From Montifringilla adamsi (taxonomy: Eukaryota > Chordata > Aves > Passeriformes > Passeridae), in assembly GCA_017590115.1 (NCBI GenBank), contig JAGGNK010012114.1:1185467-1249466 (forward strand): a DNA stretch of 64,000 bases. The letters run 5' to 3'. Within the stretch, counting starts at the first letter, position 1; every line of letters starts with the position of its first letter. The notes under the pieces are model-generated. The model was given only the letters and a program-made list of their open reading frames with translations, did not search any database and was not told the DNA's origin. Of the stretch, positions 1 through 40,195 are shown piece after piece. The position numbers and the translations under genes were made by a program.

Positions 1-1736
1 CAATCAGACCATCTACAACCGGGAGTCCTGCTTTGTGCTACCTATGGTAATCCCATACCAGCTGCTCAGGTCACTCTAGCCTAAGTTCTAAAATCACTGT
101 CCTGAGCACTCTTTGTGAATGATATGCGAGTTCTTTTTTCCCTGCTCTGTAGCCAAATGCTGTTTCTGAATACACTACAGACATTTTTGGGCTGTTATGG
201 GATATTTCTTATCTTTTTTAGCCTTGCCTGTAAATGGAGGACATGGTTTAGTGGTGAGTTGGCAGTGTTAGGTTAACAGCTGGACTCAGCAGACTTAAGG
301 GCCTTTTCCAAGCTAAGTGGAATAAATATCAGGTAGTACTTAGAGTATTTATGGCAATCTGTGCATGGCTCAAACTAATTATAAAATTACAAAACAAGGG
401 TCTGCTTTGTTGTATGAGGGTGTTGTAGGATTTCTGATAATGTAGCTGGTAAATAAGACTGTAGTAGTTATACAAAGTAATTTGTGGATCTGGACCATTT
501 TAAAGTTATTTTTCTTTAAGTTTATACTGACCATTCTAGGGTTTTTATGCAGGGTGGTTTAAGGATGTCTTTAATGTTTTTATTTAAATCTTGTGTTGTT
601 TCAATTTTTTTTTGGGTTTTTTTTTTTGCCTCAAGTTTAAATATTTTTGGAGCAACATATGCACTGGTGTGTTTGCAGTTTATTCTTACTCTGAATCTTA
701 AAGTGTTTAATATAACATATATGATACATATGTGTGGAATTATGCATGTTTTGCATCATGTGTAAAGAACAATTTTTTGATTGCAGTCAGATCCACATTT
801 TTATTTACAATTTTCTTCCTTTGAGTTCTCACTCAGCATCTTAAATCTTAGGATATAGGATCATATATAGAACCAGCACTGTGTTCTGGTTCTTAATTTT
901 AATATATAGTTCCAAAAACGAAGACTTTGGTTGTAAAAGGTGCTAGTTGCCAGACTACAGTGTGTATATATATGTATTGTATGACTGTATTTATATGTGT
1001 GTACAAAAATATGTGTACTGAAATACCTATGCTGCAGCTCACACCTTCAGCACAACAGTTTTTCTTAAGTGCAGTAAATATTAAGGATGGGAATACAATG
1101 TTCTGATCTGCGAAATCAAAACTGAAGTGACTCTTATTTGGGAAAAAGCAAGTTAGTATTTGAGTTTCAAAGAGTAACTTCGAGGAAAATAGATTACTTT
1201 AGTGTGTACTGGTTTTGTTTTTAAGATCCATCTTTCACTCTTATATATAAATATGAAGCTGTGTAAGGAAAAAACAGTTGAATCAAGTTTTCAAATGATT
1301 ATATTTACCGGGAATTAAAACCACAGTTACTTAATTCCAAAAATCCTTGCCAGTTGAGTGGTGTCTAAATATATGCCCAAAGCCTTCAAGTAATCTTTTT
1401 CATTACCTTGCAGTTATGCATTTTATATGCCTTTGCCTAAAGGGCAAGCATCTGTGCAGTGTTTAGAAGCCACAGAGTACTGAATTTATGCTACAGAGGG
1501 AATGATACGACAGGTCCTCAGAAAGGCTGTGCAGTGGTTTGCTGCTGCCCCATCAGTGAGCAAATCCCACCTGCTCAAAACTGACATTTCATAGCTGTTC
1601 TTATTCTCAGCATGCAGGGACTAGGTTAGGGATGATAACTTGTTGTATTTATGCTACCTTTAGTGGAGGGTGCACAGATGGTTCCAGTGCAAATCGTGCA
1701 TACCAGTTACTTTCTAGCACCTTTGGATGTGTGCAG
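1..1736 (+). other. CEP120 intron (partial)
   Basis: The window opens inside an intron: no coding segment matching the CEP120 residues that precede IHLCCGD is visible. It is AT-rich and carries a CR1 3'-end remnant near 237-325. The acceptor is taken as the AG at 1735-1736, because the exon then starts in phase 0 with IHLCCGD, as in the family. A nearby AG at 1716-1717 would add 19 nt and shift phase, so it is less likely. Confidence 0.8.
237..325 (+). mobile_element. CR1 LINE 3'-end fragment
   Basis: The stretch containing ggacatggtttagtggtgag, then a ggcagtgttaggttaac-like segment and a ggactcagcagacttaagg-like segment, matches the 3' end of avian CR1 elements from memory. It lies in the sense orientation. 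Only about 90 bp remain and the terminal short repeats are eroded, so this is an old, dead, 5'-truncated copy within a CEP120 intron. Confidence 0.75.
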
Positions 1737-28594
<26,858 letters not shown>

Positions 28595-28804
28595 GAGCAT
28601 GCAAAAAGTTCTAGAGCCAAAATCTGAATAGAATGACTTTTATAAGCCTATAGTACTTTGTGAAATATATAACATCATGCTTTGTTTTGCACATTATGGT
28701 CAGCTCTCTTTGAAGTCAATGTAAATGCTTGCAACATGTCAAGTTAAGCACAGTTGTAAGTTTTATGGGGGCAATGACTGTTTTTTAATGTTTTTATACT
28801 CATG

Positions 28805-28844
28805 TGTATATATATATATATGTATGATTGTATGTGTGTAAATA
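28805..28844 (+). promoter_or_regulatory. Two Pumilio-type octamers in the probable 3' UTR
   Basis: TGTATATA at 28805-28812 and TGTAAATA at 28837-28844 both fit the UGUANAUA Pumilio consensus, if this strand is transcribed as the CEP120 3' UTR. The first lies in a short (TA)n microsatellite, so it could be coincidental. Confidence 0.35.
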
Positions 28845-29935
28845 TATTTATCTTGTGTACCCTCTTCTGAAATGTTTCCTACCTCTTTTTGTATCCCCCT
28901 GACTAGGGTTATTTGTAATATTTTTAATATTGATTCTAAGAGGTTTTTAGTCAATGTTGTTATGATTTCATTCCATTTTTAAAAATATCTCTTCAGCTAG
29001 ACTAGTGCAAATTGACATCAGCTGTTTTCTCTGACGAAACCCTTAATTCTGAGCGGAACTAAAACACTGACCCATTTTACTAAATGACAAATAATAAATT
29101 TTTGCTTCTCTGACTGCAGCTAACATAACTAAGTTATGTAGTAAATAAGAGACAAGGTTTTGAGTGTGATGGGGGAAAAATCAAACCTTATGAAACTGAA
29201 GCCGAATCAGTTACTAACTAGCCTGATTGCCCAGGGTTGCCCTAGCAGTTTTGCACATGTTCTGGTAAGGCTATACCCAGGAGGATGAAGACCTTATTCA
29301 AAAGTACACATGCATTCTTATATCAATCCCTAATGAGGAAAGATACCTGAAGCCATAATTCTGAGCACAAGCATAAAACAAGATCTTTTCTAAGTCAAGG
29401 TGTTTTTTTTTTTAATCAGGATGTAACCACTTTCAAGTTACTTAATATGTGTTTCAAAACATGTTCACTCATTACCACTTAAATTGTATATGAAGTTCTT
29501 GTTTGACAGTGTGCAAGGGAGAAATCCATAATTAATGTTAGTTTGTCCATAATCACAATTGAAAAACTTTTGTTTTCCAGCTTTCATTCCATTTCTGTTA
29601 GGTTTGTGTGGATTTACCTTGAAACAGTAACTTAGAACCCTGTCCATTCAACAGACATTCTTGTCTGTCCTGTAGTCACAGCTACTTCCATTTGAATGTC
29701 AAGTAAAAAATCATCTTATGATTTATTACTTTTAAAATGAACGAAGATACCTATGGAAAAATTAGTGGTTTGGGTTTTTTGCATAAAATCAGTGAACTTT
29801 CATAGAGAGGTATACATGTGACCTTCCTGTTTTGTGTGGTATTAATTATAAAATGGGAGGAGAGGTATTTGTATCTGGCTTTAGCTCTCCATGCATTGTT
29901 TGTCCTCCTCCTTACAATGAGTGTAGGTCCTGCTA

Positions 29936-29941
29936 AATAAA
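29936..29941 (+). terminator. Candidate poly(A) signal AATAAA
   Basis: This is one of several AATAAA hexamers downstream of the CEP120 stop (others at 29093, 30424 and 30547). No clear GU-rich downstream element distinguishes them, so alternative polyadenylation is possible. Confidence 0.3.
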
Positions 29942-31993
29942 CTATTCATTTAGACTCCTTAGAAAAGTTATAAACAAGCTGTATAAACATTGAGATCATA
30001 TTCCCTGAGGAATACTTAAATACTTATCAATACCAGACTTTGTAAGAAATGCTTTTTTAAATGTATTTTTCTAAGAGATTGCTTAGAGATCCCTCTCCAC
30101 TAGCAAAGAAAATACCACCCTCTTAAGTCCCATAGAAATCCATGAAATGCAATTTTACAATACTTTTTACATCATGGAGTGTGATATCACTGATACAGGG
30201 TTATATGCAATTATTCTTAATGATTCAGGAAGCTTCTATCTTGACAGGAAAACTTTTTCATGGCTTTTTTTCTTCAAATGCTTGCTCACTTGTGTAGTTT
30301 CTTCTCTAGACACTGGAGGGTGCCTGAGACTTAAATATTGCAAAGACAGTGTTGACTAAATTTTCATTACTGGTTGGTTTTTGAACTGGTGTTTTATGAA
30401 TTTTCAGGTGTATTATTTTATGAAATAAAATTAAAATTCAAGTAAATATTAAGGACTTGGCATTTATTTTTTAACTATGAATTTGAGCAAGTTTTGTTTA
30501 CTATTTCCAGACATATGACAGTCTTTAGTGCTTGAATCTATAAAATAATAAACTTGTTAATGAAAGTTAATTGTCACTTTTCAGTTTGTTTAATAATTTT
30601 TTTAATTGAGTCTCTTCTGTGGCATGTAAAAAAATTGCAATCATGTTGCTGTATGTTTTAAAAAGAAACTTGAGTTTTCTTTCTCACAAATCAAAGTAAA
30701 ATGAAACATAGAATGCTTTTTTTTTAAAAAAACATTTATAAACTTAATTTAAGCCATTTTGGGTCCATTTAGCCTTTTGAAAGATCACAGCTTACAAGGT
30801 GCAAAGCATAAATTTTGTGATTTTTAAAACAACTTACATAGAATGTTTTGTTTTATAATCATTACTCTTAGTGTTCATTGTTTGTATTAGAATGAGGAAA
30901 TTCTGGATAATTTAAGCTGTATGTTTTAATTTAATTTTTTCCAGCACAATTTGTCTCTACTTCAGTCTGAACTAGTCCAGAAGCAAAATATGTTTGTAGT
31001 AGATATGTATAGCAGACATGAGCTCAATGTTACTGTCTTTCAAAGAAAATTTTTATGTTGGGTTCCATTTGCCTTTTTATTACTTCAAAGCCATTTTAGA
31101 GCTTATTCAGTGGAAAGACCAACAACCATTTTTTAATCAGAAATGTCTCAAAATTTGTATCTCAATCTCCATTGCATGAGAACAGATGCATGGAAGAAGA
31201 AGCCCATTTTAATTTACCCAATAAATAAAGGCTGCTGGAAGTGTGACTTGTGTTTGCAGGTTCAGTCCTGGTTCCATAGGTCAGAGAAAACATGGTGGGA
31301 AGAGGAGCAACTGCTAGACCCTCCTGGAATTCTGGCAAAGTGCTATTGATTTTATTGCACCCAGGTTTCACTAGGGAAGCTGATGGAATGGTTTCAAACC
31401 GTGTACCCTTGCCAATACATTTCTGTGAACCCAGGTGGTGGGGGGGTCACTTCCATGTCAAATCAGTTCCAGCTTCATCTGCCTTAGGATTTGGGCCCAG
31501 AACTTGCAGTTCACTTTGCATAAGGAAACTGATTATAGCCTGTACTTGTACTGTCTAGTCTAGCAAAAGCACTAGTCCACTTTGAAATTAGGGCATTTAG
31601 AAGCACTGTTTTTTGATTATGATCTTCAGGCAGATGATCCCTCCCTGTGTCTTAACGTGGTAGTTTTTCTTCCAGAGGTGAGGACTTGCTGTTGCCTCAA
31701 ATTACTTACTACAGGTTTAAATGCAGGGCTGGAAACCTGGATGGAGTGTTTGATTGATACGGAGCATTCACTAAGTTGGGAAATCTTACAAAGAAATAGA
31801 CCTTTTTCTCCTAATAATTGTTAGATTGTTCCACAGAAAAATTGTGTCTAAATTCTTATTTATATATTAAAGCAGTGGAATGCTTGTACATATATCTGTG
31901 AAAAAAATATGTCCAATTATTTTAGAAAGAGTGCAGTTTTGCTTTGAATCTGAATTATTTAAGCATATAGTTACGTTACTGATCTTCATAGTA

Positions 31994-32012
31994 TTTTTTT
32001 TTTTTTTTTTTT
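31994..32012. repeat. Poly-T tract (19 T)
   Basis: An uninterrupted run of T followed by gggagcg. No adjacent retro-element is recognised. Confidence 0.95.
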
Positions 32013-34076
32013 GGGAGCGAATCTCTAACCACTGTTTCTGTAATATTTCAATAGTGATCCACCACTTTTAACACTAATATGCTTTCTAAACTGCTGTTGT
32101 GGAAAAGAAGCATTGTTATATCTGGCACTGAGCTTTCAAGTATTCAATCTGCAGCTCTCTTTCACTGCAGTTTAAATGCTTCTCCCTTCCATCCACTGAG
32201 ATAAACCTTAATGCACAGCTAAAAACAGAAGTCCTTTATCATATCTTCTAAGTGCTACTGGAGTATTTATACCAGTTATTACATATTTACACAATTATTT
32301 ATTTTGCTACTACTGTGCCTAAATGATCATGACCTGTGTCAAGGCTTGGATGGGAAGCACTAGCCTCGCTATTGTTAAAGACAGAGCTGTATAAAGGCGG
32401 CTGCATACTTAGATCTCATTTCATTTGTTTCTCCGGGGGGTTGTATTAGTAGTGTTTTCATTAGAAATGTTTTTACAGATGTCGGCTATCCAGATATGAA
32501 GTCCCTGTAGTGGAGAAGCAGTCAGGAGTTTGGCATTCAGAACAGAAAGGAAAAAAAAAATCATCTTTGAGAGACTAATTTATAGAAAAATAATTTACTG
32601 ACTTTCTGATGTATAAATGTACAGTAACCCCATGGCAGCTTTAATGCAGAGTAATTGAATTCTTGCAAGTATGGGTATTTTCTGTTCTGAACTTGAAAAA
32701 ATGCTACAGCCTGTCATTCCCCATCACTGAAGACTAAAATAGTCCCCTTTAATAATGCTGCTAGAAAAGTGATGTTCCTTGCTTTGTAGTCCAGTACTCT
32801 TTTCTCCAAGTGTAAAACTTGCGGTAGTTTGACAGCATTTTAAACAATTTATGTATTACTACAAAAAGTTTTGTTCTAACAACATATGTAGCAAGTAGAT
32901 AGTTATGGAAGTGTAGTGTCACTGAGTGTTTGAGCAAAAGGTTTTAATGCAGTTACTGACACAAAACTGCATTGACAAAATAATATGGCATCAAACATTA
33001 GAGGGGGTTTACTGGGGCAGATGGAGTGTAGGAGAACAGTCCACAGCCTACTACTCTTTCAGCAGTTACTGTATGTTGCTCATGGCTTCAAATGTACTAT
33101 GGAAAAAAAACTGTTAAAGTTCAAAAATTGTTGTGAACTGTGAATATCATATATTTTGGTTTACAAGGACAAATGTAAATAGAGCAACAAAATTAAATCA
33201 CAAGCGTTTGAGGAGCAGGCAATCAAGCTAATGTATTTTTTTCTAAAATTGAAGAGGTAACGGAAAATTTCCAACATTTGCATATTTGCTTGATAGGATA
33301 AGTGAGGGTGTTTTTTTGGTTTAGTTTTCTGATCTGGAGGTACAGAAAACAATTTTATTGATGTCGTGTTGAGAGATGTTCATTGTACAGACACCAGACC
33401 ATCAGTATGTTTGCCTGAACAGGCTATTTTTAACAACAAGATTAATACTGTAATACAATAGGTCATCCAGATCAGGGGTGGAAATCACCATGAGCTGCTA
33501 TTTTCTTTATAATTAAGCATGGACACAGCCAAAGTTGCGTCCCATTCATGTCAGATACGAAGTGGACATGATGCTTCTCATCTGAATGGATAACAGTTTA
33601 GTGTTCTGTTAGAGCCAGGACTGTGGGCATGGTGCCATGAATGCCCGTGTGTACTTGGGGCAAAACACAGAGCCTACCTGCTGCTCCTGGAGCCCTTCAG
33701 GCCAGGTATAGGGCATGCTCAGTCTAGATAACATTTTGGTGTTTCCATAGCAATAATATTTTTTACTGCAGTTTTCCTGAATGTGGATGCAATGATTTAA
33801 ATACTCTAACTTACTGGTTTATCCTGACTCTCTGATAATAAAAAATTGGACTGAATAAATGGGGCTGATAACCCAAAGTAAAAGGAAGAAAAAAACCCCA
33901 AACATAGAATATTAGAAGCAAGAACACACCAGTACCCTAGGGAATTTGTAGGTACATCTCTATAAGAAGCAACTGTTGTTTGTGGAAAAAGTTGCACACC
34001 TCAGCAACATGATTATGTGTCTCTTAAGTGAGTTTTAGCTCCTGCCCCATCCTAACACATATTGCAGAACATGTGG

Positions 34077-34077
<1 letters not shown>

Positions 34078-34107
<30 letters not shown>
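34078..34107. repeat. Poly-T tract (30 T)
   Basis: An uninterrupted run of T followed by gggtcactg. It could be a reverse-strand poly-A remnant, but no gene-like sequence is recognised leftward on the minus strand. Confidence 0.95.
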
Positions 34108-34108
<1 letters not shown>

Positions 34109-36630
34109 GGTCACTGACTATTGTCTTGCTGCATATATATGGCAAATCATTAAAATGGTCCTGGATACAAACTTTTATGCTACTGATCCCATTTAATTTA
34201 CCTATATCATCATCAACGCAGACAGCTTGTCTGCATTTCCTAATTAGAAATAGGAAGGCTTAGCAGGAGGGCATCTTAAAAGCCATTATCTCTCAAACTG
34301 TGTAAGGGACTAGCAATGGTTTGCCATCCTGACTCATAGCTTGTGTTACAGTACTATGTTTGTGCAACATAGCAAAATCTCTCCTGAGTTGCTCATGAAG
34401 GTGATCCCACTGGTAGGCTGAGGGTTGGACGCCAAGTCTGTGGTTTCTCTGCCCTTCTTGGTTATAGGGGTGTTGAGTGATCTTAAACAGTGCTCTAGGC
34501 TTTCACTTCCTATCAGCAAAATGAGAATAATGTGGGAAAAGCTTTTCTGTGTAAGTGGTTCACAAACTGCTTTAAACTCCAGCTATTTGTGTTGTTTGCA
34601 GTTGTCTGAATGCCCTTAAAGGGATAGATACTGGCTTCCACTGAGATGCTTCTTCAGCAAATGAGTATGAGCTATTTACTTTGCTCTTTTATAGTAGATA
34701 AATCAGTACATTCTTTCATTCTTCTTGCTAATTACCAATTCACCTGAAACCTTTAGAAAAAAGCAAAAATTACTTCAATCCTTCTAGGGAAGTTGAGGGA
34801 GTCTAAGGCCACAGCCTTCCATGAAAGGTTAGGTTAATCTTTTTGCTAAGAAATTAATTAAATAAAATTATTTGAGGAGGGCAGGAAAAAAGGACAATTT
34901 TTTTTTTTTTAAGTTTTGGGTCTGCCCCAAACAAGATTTTTTTATTGCTATGGGGTAGTACTACTTACTCTGTTTCTCTCTTGGTAAGGTGAAGGTGATT
35001 CCTCATTATACTGATGCTTTGATGAATAGCTAGTTAATGCTTGGTTGTTACAGCTATTTGATAAAGAAAAGGTCAAGCATTTTTGCCATGTCCCATCTAT
35101 TGAGTAAATAAGTAATTGCAAGGATTTTAGTGAAAACTTTTATGGGAAAATCATTTAATGACTTATTAGTATTGAAATACTAATAAAAGCAAATCCTTAT
35201 TATCCTAACAAACGTGACATATACTTCTAGAAATTAATCTTGAAGGTGGGGGAGGCCAACTCTTATCTAAGTAATTCTCAAATGCTGTGAAACCAGCAGG
35301 CCACTGCCCACATGACATGAGATCGTCACAAACTCTCCATCGCGATCTGGAGCTCAGTACAGAAACTCAGGGGATGCTGGGCCACAGATTGGGCCGCAGG
35401 GGAGGAGGAGGTGACTTTGCATCACTGCATTTTCCATCAATGGAAAAGATACTTTTACTGCAGCTCACAAAACCTTAGCCTTGCCCAGTATGGCAAGAAA
35501 TTCCCACTTTTTTGCTGGAGTGGACTTTTACACATACCCATTTTTTTTCCCTCTCTCCTTTTCCTCTTATAAAATGTAATCATGATGATGAGAATAGCAG
35601 ATTTCACTAGCAAACAAGTTAATTGAAATGTCTCTTTATAGTGAATAATAGAAAAGTTTGATAATTAAACATGCAGAGAAATTATGTGCTACTTTATTAT
35701 TGTATTTGACTAAGCAACCTTGATCAAATAATTATTTTTTTAAGAGCAGTATATGCATAAAATAAGTTTGTTTGATTTTTTAAAGAAAATTTTTATGCTT
35801 ACTCAGGCAGTCTTTCACAAATATTGGAAGGTTTTCATTAGTTTTATTTTTTCCTTCCTTTTTCCTTCCTTTTATGCTCATTGAGTAAGTCATTCATGTC
35901 ATCTGCACCCTTATTTCTGGAAGTACCTCACAACTCTAAAAGTAGAATATCTTAACTAAAATAAATGCTTGAAGAATAAAACAACAGCAACAACAAGAAA
36001 GAGAGAAAAGCCTTCCTATGTGTTTAATGTGATCGCTACTTATTTTTCCACACAAGTTTCAGATAAAAAGGCTTTTCATACTTTATGGAATGCAATTTTT
36101 TACAGAGCACAGACAGAATACTAACTTGTGTACCACAAAATAACAAGCTTCTATATGTACAGGCAGGACTGCTGTTTGTACTACAAGATTCAAACTTTAA
36201 GTTAGATAATTTTTGGCAGTGAAAGCACCTAGCCTGTTACTTATACACCAGTTAATCCTGACTTAGAAAAAAATGAAAGTCCATCTAGGGCCTTTAAAAC
36301 CTTAGCTAACTTTTATACTGTGCTAAGAGATGATTTAGAGTATGTCACATTAAAGACTATAATTCTTAAAATCTTCCCGCTGTTTTAGGCATTAGGTCTT
36401 TAACTGCTAACACTTTTTTTTTACACAAAAATGTAAGAATTAATACTAAGACAAAATACAAAGCAACTTTTACTGGGCTTAGTTCAAAATTTTTTCTATG
36501 CTCGCAAGAGAAGAAAGCAGGCATTTCATGTTGTCTGCTTTTTTAACAGAGGAACAAGGACTGTAATGAAGAATATCAGTATGAAGGAAATGGACTGCCC
36601 TACGTGATTTGAACAAAGGTCTATATTTTT

Positions 36631-36650
36631 GTGTGTGTGTGTGTGTGTGT
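36631..36650. repeat. (GT)10 microsatellite
   Basis: Ten perfect GT units preceded by a T run. A potentially polymorphic marker. Confidence 0.95.
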
Positions 36651-38431
36651 TTTAAAATATGCTGATAAAAAAGGAACATCATAAAAAGAATCCACACAGG
36701 TTTTTTGTGGGTTTGTTTTGGTTTTTTTTTTAAGGCAGAGAAGCTTGCTTTATCTCATGGTGCTTTCTTGATTTTTCTTCTGTAGCACAGAGCAGTACTT
36801 CAATGGCTCAGCAGCCAGATTACATAAAGTCATTTTAGTAAGAAAAAAAATTCTCTTTGAGGACACAAGAGGAAACTTGTAATCTGGTTCACAATATGTT
36901 CTATTTCTAATTCTCTTCTTAGGAAAAAAAAACAACCAAATCCAACCATCATTTGGGGGTTTCCTTACAGAGATTTCTCAAATCTTGCATTTATTCATGT
37001 AAGTCTTATCAATACATATTTTTAAAATATCACAACCTTGACTCCCTTTTCTAACTCCATTTTTATTATCACAGTATCTATTTTAATGGCTATTAAGCTG
37101 CAATGTCCCTACCTTATCTTTGTCAGTTAATGTATCTAATTCCACCATCCCAGAGGGAATAAACCTGAAGCTAAAGCCTGCAATATATTATAGAATCAAG
37201 AACGCTTATGCAGAACAAACAGAGGATTTAGCTTGGATAAACAGCAGAGAGCTCAGTGTCTTTTATGTCCAGAGCTCAGGACTGGATGGAGAAAATTACT
37301 ATAAATCATCCCTGAGAAACAACATAACATAAATGTTGTATGTTTATTTAAAACTTTATACAATCATTTATCTGGGCTATAGCTCAGTTTCAAAAAGTGG
37401 TCTGCTGTAATGAGGTACTGAGACTAGCAGTGATCAAGAGTAAAATGATATATAGTCTTCAACCAGAATTTGCTTATGGGAAGAATGGAAAGCACTTAAG
37501 CGGACACCAAGTATCTATAGCTAGTAGATCAAGCGGGAGGATAATGCAATAATAACAAAAACTTTGATAAATTTTTTCCTGTTTCTCTTCAAAACATCAC
37601 ATTTCTTGTAACGTGACATTGTTTTGAGAGCTGAGCAGCCAGCAATTTATGCTTAAATTTTCACATTTGAATAAAGACTGATTTGTTGTGAGTGTGTGAG
37701 GTTTGACATGATGTTCTACTAGACCTAAATTTTAAAAAAAGAGGCTAAATCTTTGTCTGGCCTTGCATTCCAGGGAGAGGAGCTCTTTAAAATGTGCTGC
37801 TGGTTTGGTTTTGTTTCTTTGCTTTCTCGCAGGAGCAAGCACTTCTGTGATTTCATGGCTAGTAATTGCTAATTTTTTTACTTCAGGAAATTTAAGAGCC
37901 ACTGATGATACATTTACTGCCTAAAGGAGACAAGCAAAAAACATAATGCAGCTTTTACTGCAGAAAGAGATTTTTCCTGCAAATACTTTGCACCCTGGAG
38001 TGTTCCAGAAGATGCCAGTGTTTGGCCCAGGGGTGCTGAAGCAGCCGTGAGGTTCCAGGACAGGGTTTGGCCATGACACCCCTGGCAGGACCAGCGCACC
38101 TCCCGTGCTGTGTGGGCACACTCTGGCACACTGCAATTCCCAACACAGCACCTTTTGCTTTGCGCCTCAGTGATGTCCCAGCAGATCTCCCTCAGCGGAG
38201 AAGATTCTGTGTTCCGTGGCACAGTAGGTCCCACCCAGCCCTTGGCAAAGTGTCTTTGGCAGTGGCAGCTTCTGATGAGACTGCAGCCACTGTGCCTCTC
38301 CCCAGGTGCTGCAGGCAAAGATTTTCAACTCTGCCTGACAAATCACCCGTCACTTTGACAGCGCATTTGGGCCTGAAAGTCTATAAATTTTTCATTTCCT
38401 CCAGAGATGATCTGGTGGCAATATAAAGCCT

Positions 38432-38493
38432 GCTCTCTGTTATCAAATTAATGTTAATTTAAGCTCTCTCTGTTACTAAATTAAGTTAATTAA
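38432..38493. repeat. Imperfect 31-bp tandem repeat rich in TTAAT/TAATT
   Basis: Two adjacent units, 38432-38462 and 38463-38493, share gctctct, tgtta, aaattaa and gttaatt blocks with small indels. Both are full of TAAT-type cores, which are homeodomain-binding motifs. Confidence 0.8.
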
Positions 38494-40195
38494 GCTGTTC
38501 CATGTTACTCTAGCATTATTGGAGGTCTACAGGTCTATTTATCAGACACTAAAGAATTAACCATCAAAAAAAAAAAATAAAGGAAATCAAGTCACATCAT
38601 TTTCACCTAGATATTTTTATTTATTTCATGGTCCATGAAGATGAGGGCCTGCAGAGATGGGGCTGACTGAAACACTGTATCTCCTAACAAGAACATTAGA
38701 GGTGAAACCTTCTTCCTCCTATTTCTCCTCCACAGCTGACAGCACCCTGTAAAACAGTGCTGTAAAGAGCACAGGCTCATAAATACTTCTATGCCTATGC
38801 AGCTCCGGATGTTTTCAAGCAAATATATTTATTATGTCAATAACTATAAAAAAAAAGATTACTTATTCAATAATTCATAATGGTTTCAGAGCTGCTGGAG
38901 GCTAATATGGCTCACTTTACTTTAGATAACTTATAAATGTAGATTATTTTCATGACAGACTGAAATTACTTTCTGTTGAATATTTACTTGTGCTTTAATT
39001 TTCCTATTAACCCAACATGTACTAGAAAAGAAGATGTTGGTGCTGCTGTACTTGTGCGGCTCTCCCAGATGCAAGTAGCAAATCTCTGAGAAGTGTTTTG
39101 TGGAAACAAGGTCTTAAAAATTCCTCCATGCCATCAACAGCGGAGCAAACTCTTGTAGGTCTTTTTGGTAGCTAAAACTGTTTTGCATTTCCAGCATCTG
39201 ATTATAAACAAACATCTCCACAAGAAATAGGGGGGCTGGGCCACTGCTTTCCCCATGAGAACTGCTCCCAAACCCTGGAGCAGCTCTTGCACAATGCCCG
39301 GGTGCCCAGGACAGCTCTGGCAGAGCTGGAGCATCCTTTGTGGCCAAGGCACCTGAGGGAGGGATGGGACAGCAAGGAGCAGTTTGGAGACAAGATAAAA
39401 TGTGTCGGGCACATCAAGCACTCCCATATCCTGAGGGTTGCAGAAGACATTGGCACCATCAGACCTCTCCAAACTTCATCCACGTGGGATAATGGCCTGA
39501 TCCTGGTCTGCTCTTTTCTTGCACATGGCACATACTGAAACAGAAGAGACATCCAGAATCCTAAAAATAGTTTAAATAGTTTATAGTTTTCCACTTCAGA
39601 GTAAGTGGAAGCTGGAATATCTTCTGGGCAGGAGAAGCAGAGAAGGGACAGGAAGCAGCAGGAAGAAGAAAGACCCCCACATAGAAAAACTCAGCTCTTG
39701 TCCCAATGACAGGCTGACTTTCTTCTCCTTTTCCCTAGGTGAAATTGCAAATTCAAAATATACTTTTAAGCATGTGTCTATATCCTAACAACCACAACAT
39801 TTTAAGTGAGGGCTGCTGTGATGGTGCGTGAGACATCTGAAGAAAGCATTTATTGTACACACAGGAAAACATACTGGGAGCAAATTTAGGGTGGCTTTTC
39901 TAGCTTGTTGATTGAAGTTAAATTATACAAAGGAATAGGTTTTGAATTTATGAACGTCTTTTCCATAATGTCTTTATATCAAACATCTATTCTATACTTC
40001 TTCAACATGAAATCTTTCTATTAATTTAATTTTGCACATGTGAGAAGTATGCAAGCACAGAAATCCATAAATACAGGCAGGTTAAAAATAAGCCTTGCCC
40101 TAACACCAATAAAAGCTAGCGAAAAATATTTGAAAACTTGAACTCGGTACAAATATGCAAGAAATCAGCTTGGAGCCTGTTTAGAGCCAGTTTCT

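Larger units (their letters stand above)
28595..30450 (+). other. CEP120: Probable CEP120 3' UTR
   Basis: The sequence after the stop is AU-rich and without coding potential. It has AATAAA hexamers at 29093-29098, 29936-29941 and 30424-30429, and one at 30547-30552. Which one is used cannot be decided by eye, so the right limit is a guess. A TA/TG-rich stretch at 28803-28850 includes two Pumilio-type octamers. Confidence 0.4.
30560..38000. other. Intergenic, AT-rich, no gene seen
   Basis: No coding exon, RNA gene or recognised transposon could be supported. Short open frames here (for example the 70-codon frame ending at 37332) have no recognised motif and no flanking splice context that I could link. 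It holds poly-T tracts (31994-32012, 34078-34107), a (GT)10 microsatellite (36631-36650) and a perfect 11-bp-arm AT-rich inverted repeat (35163-35186). Confidence 0.7.

Noticed and set aside
1632..1736. Upstream extension of the first CEP120 exon frame
   Set aside because: The extra residues do not match CEP120. The exon begins after the AG at 1735-1736 and the upstream open frame is intronic.
37120..37332. 70-codon + frame with ordinary amino-acid composition
   Set aside because: No recognised motif and no linked exons. The start is inside AT-rich unique sequence and the length is compatible with chance.
37914..38426. Overlapping open frames up to 134 codons on both strands
   Set aside because: Four or more frames are open at once in a GC-richer patch. 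No domain, no consistent splice structure and no recognisable homologue.
39134..39594. Minus-strand frames of 112 and 130 codons
   Set aside because: Two different minus frames and one plus frame are open over the same bases. None has a recognisable motif.
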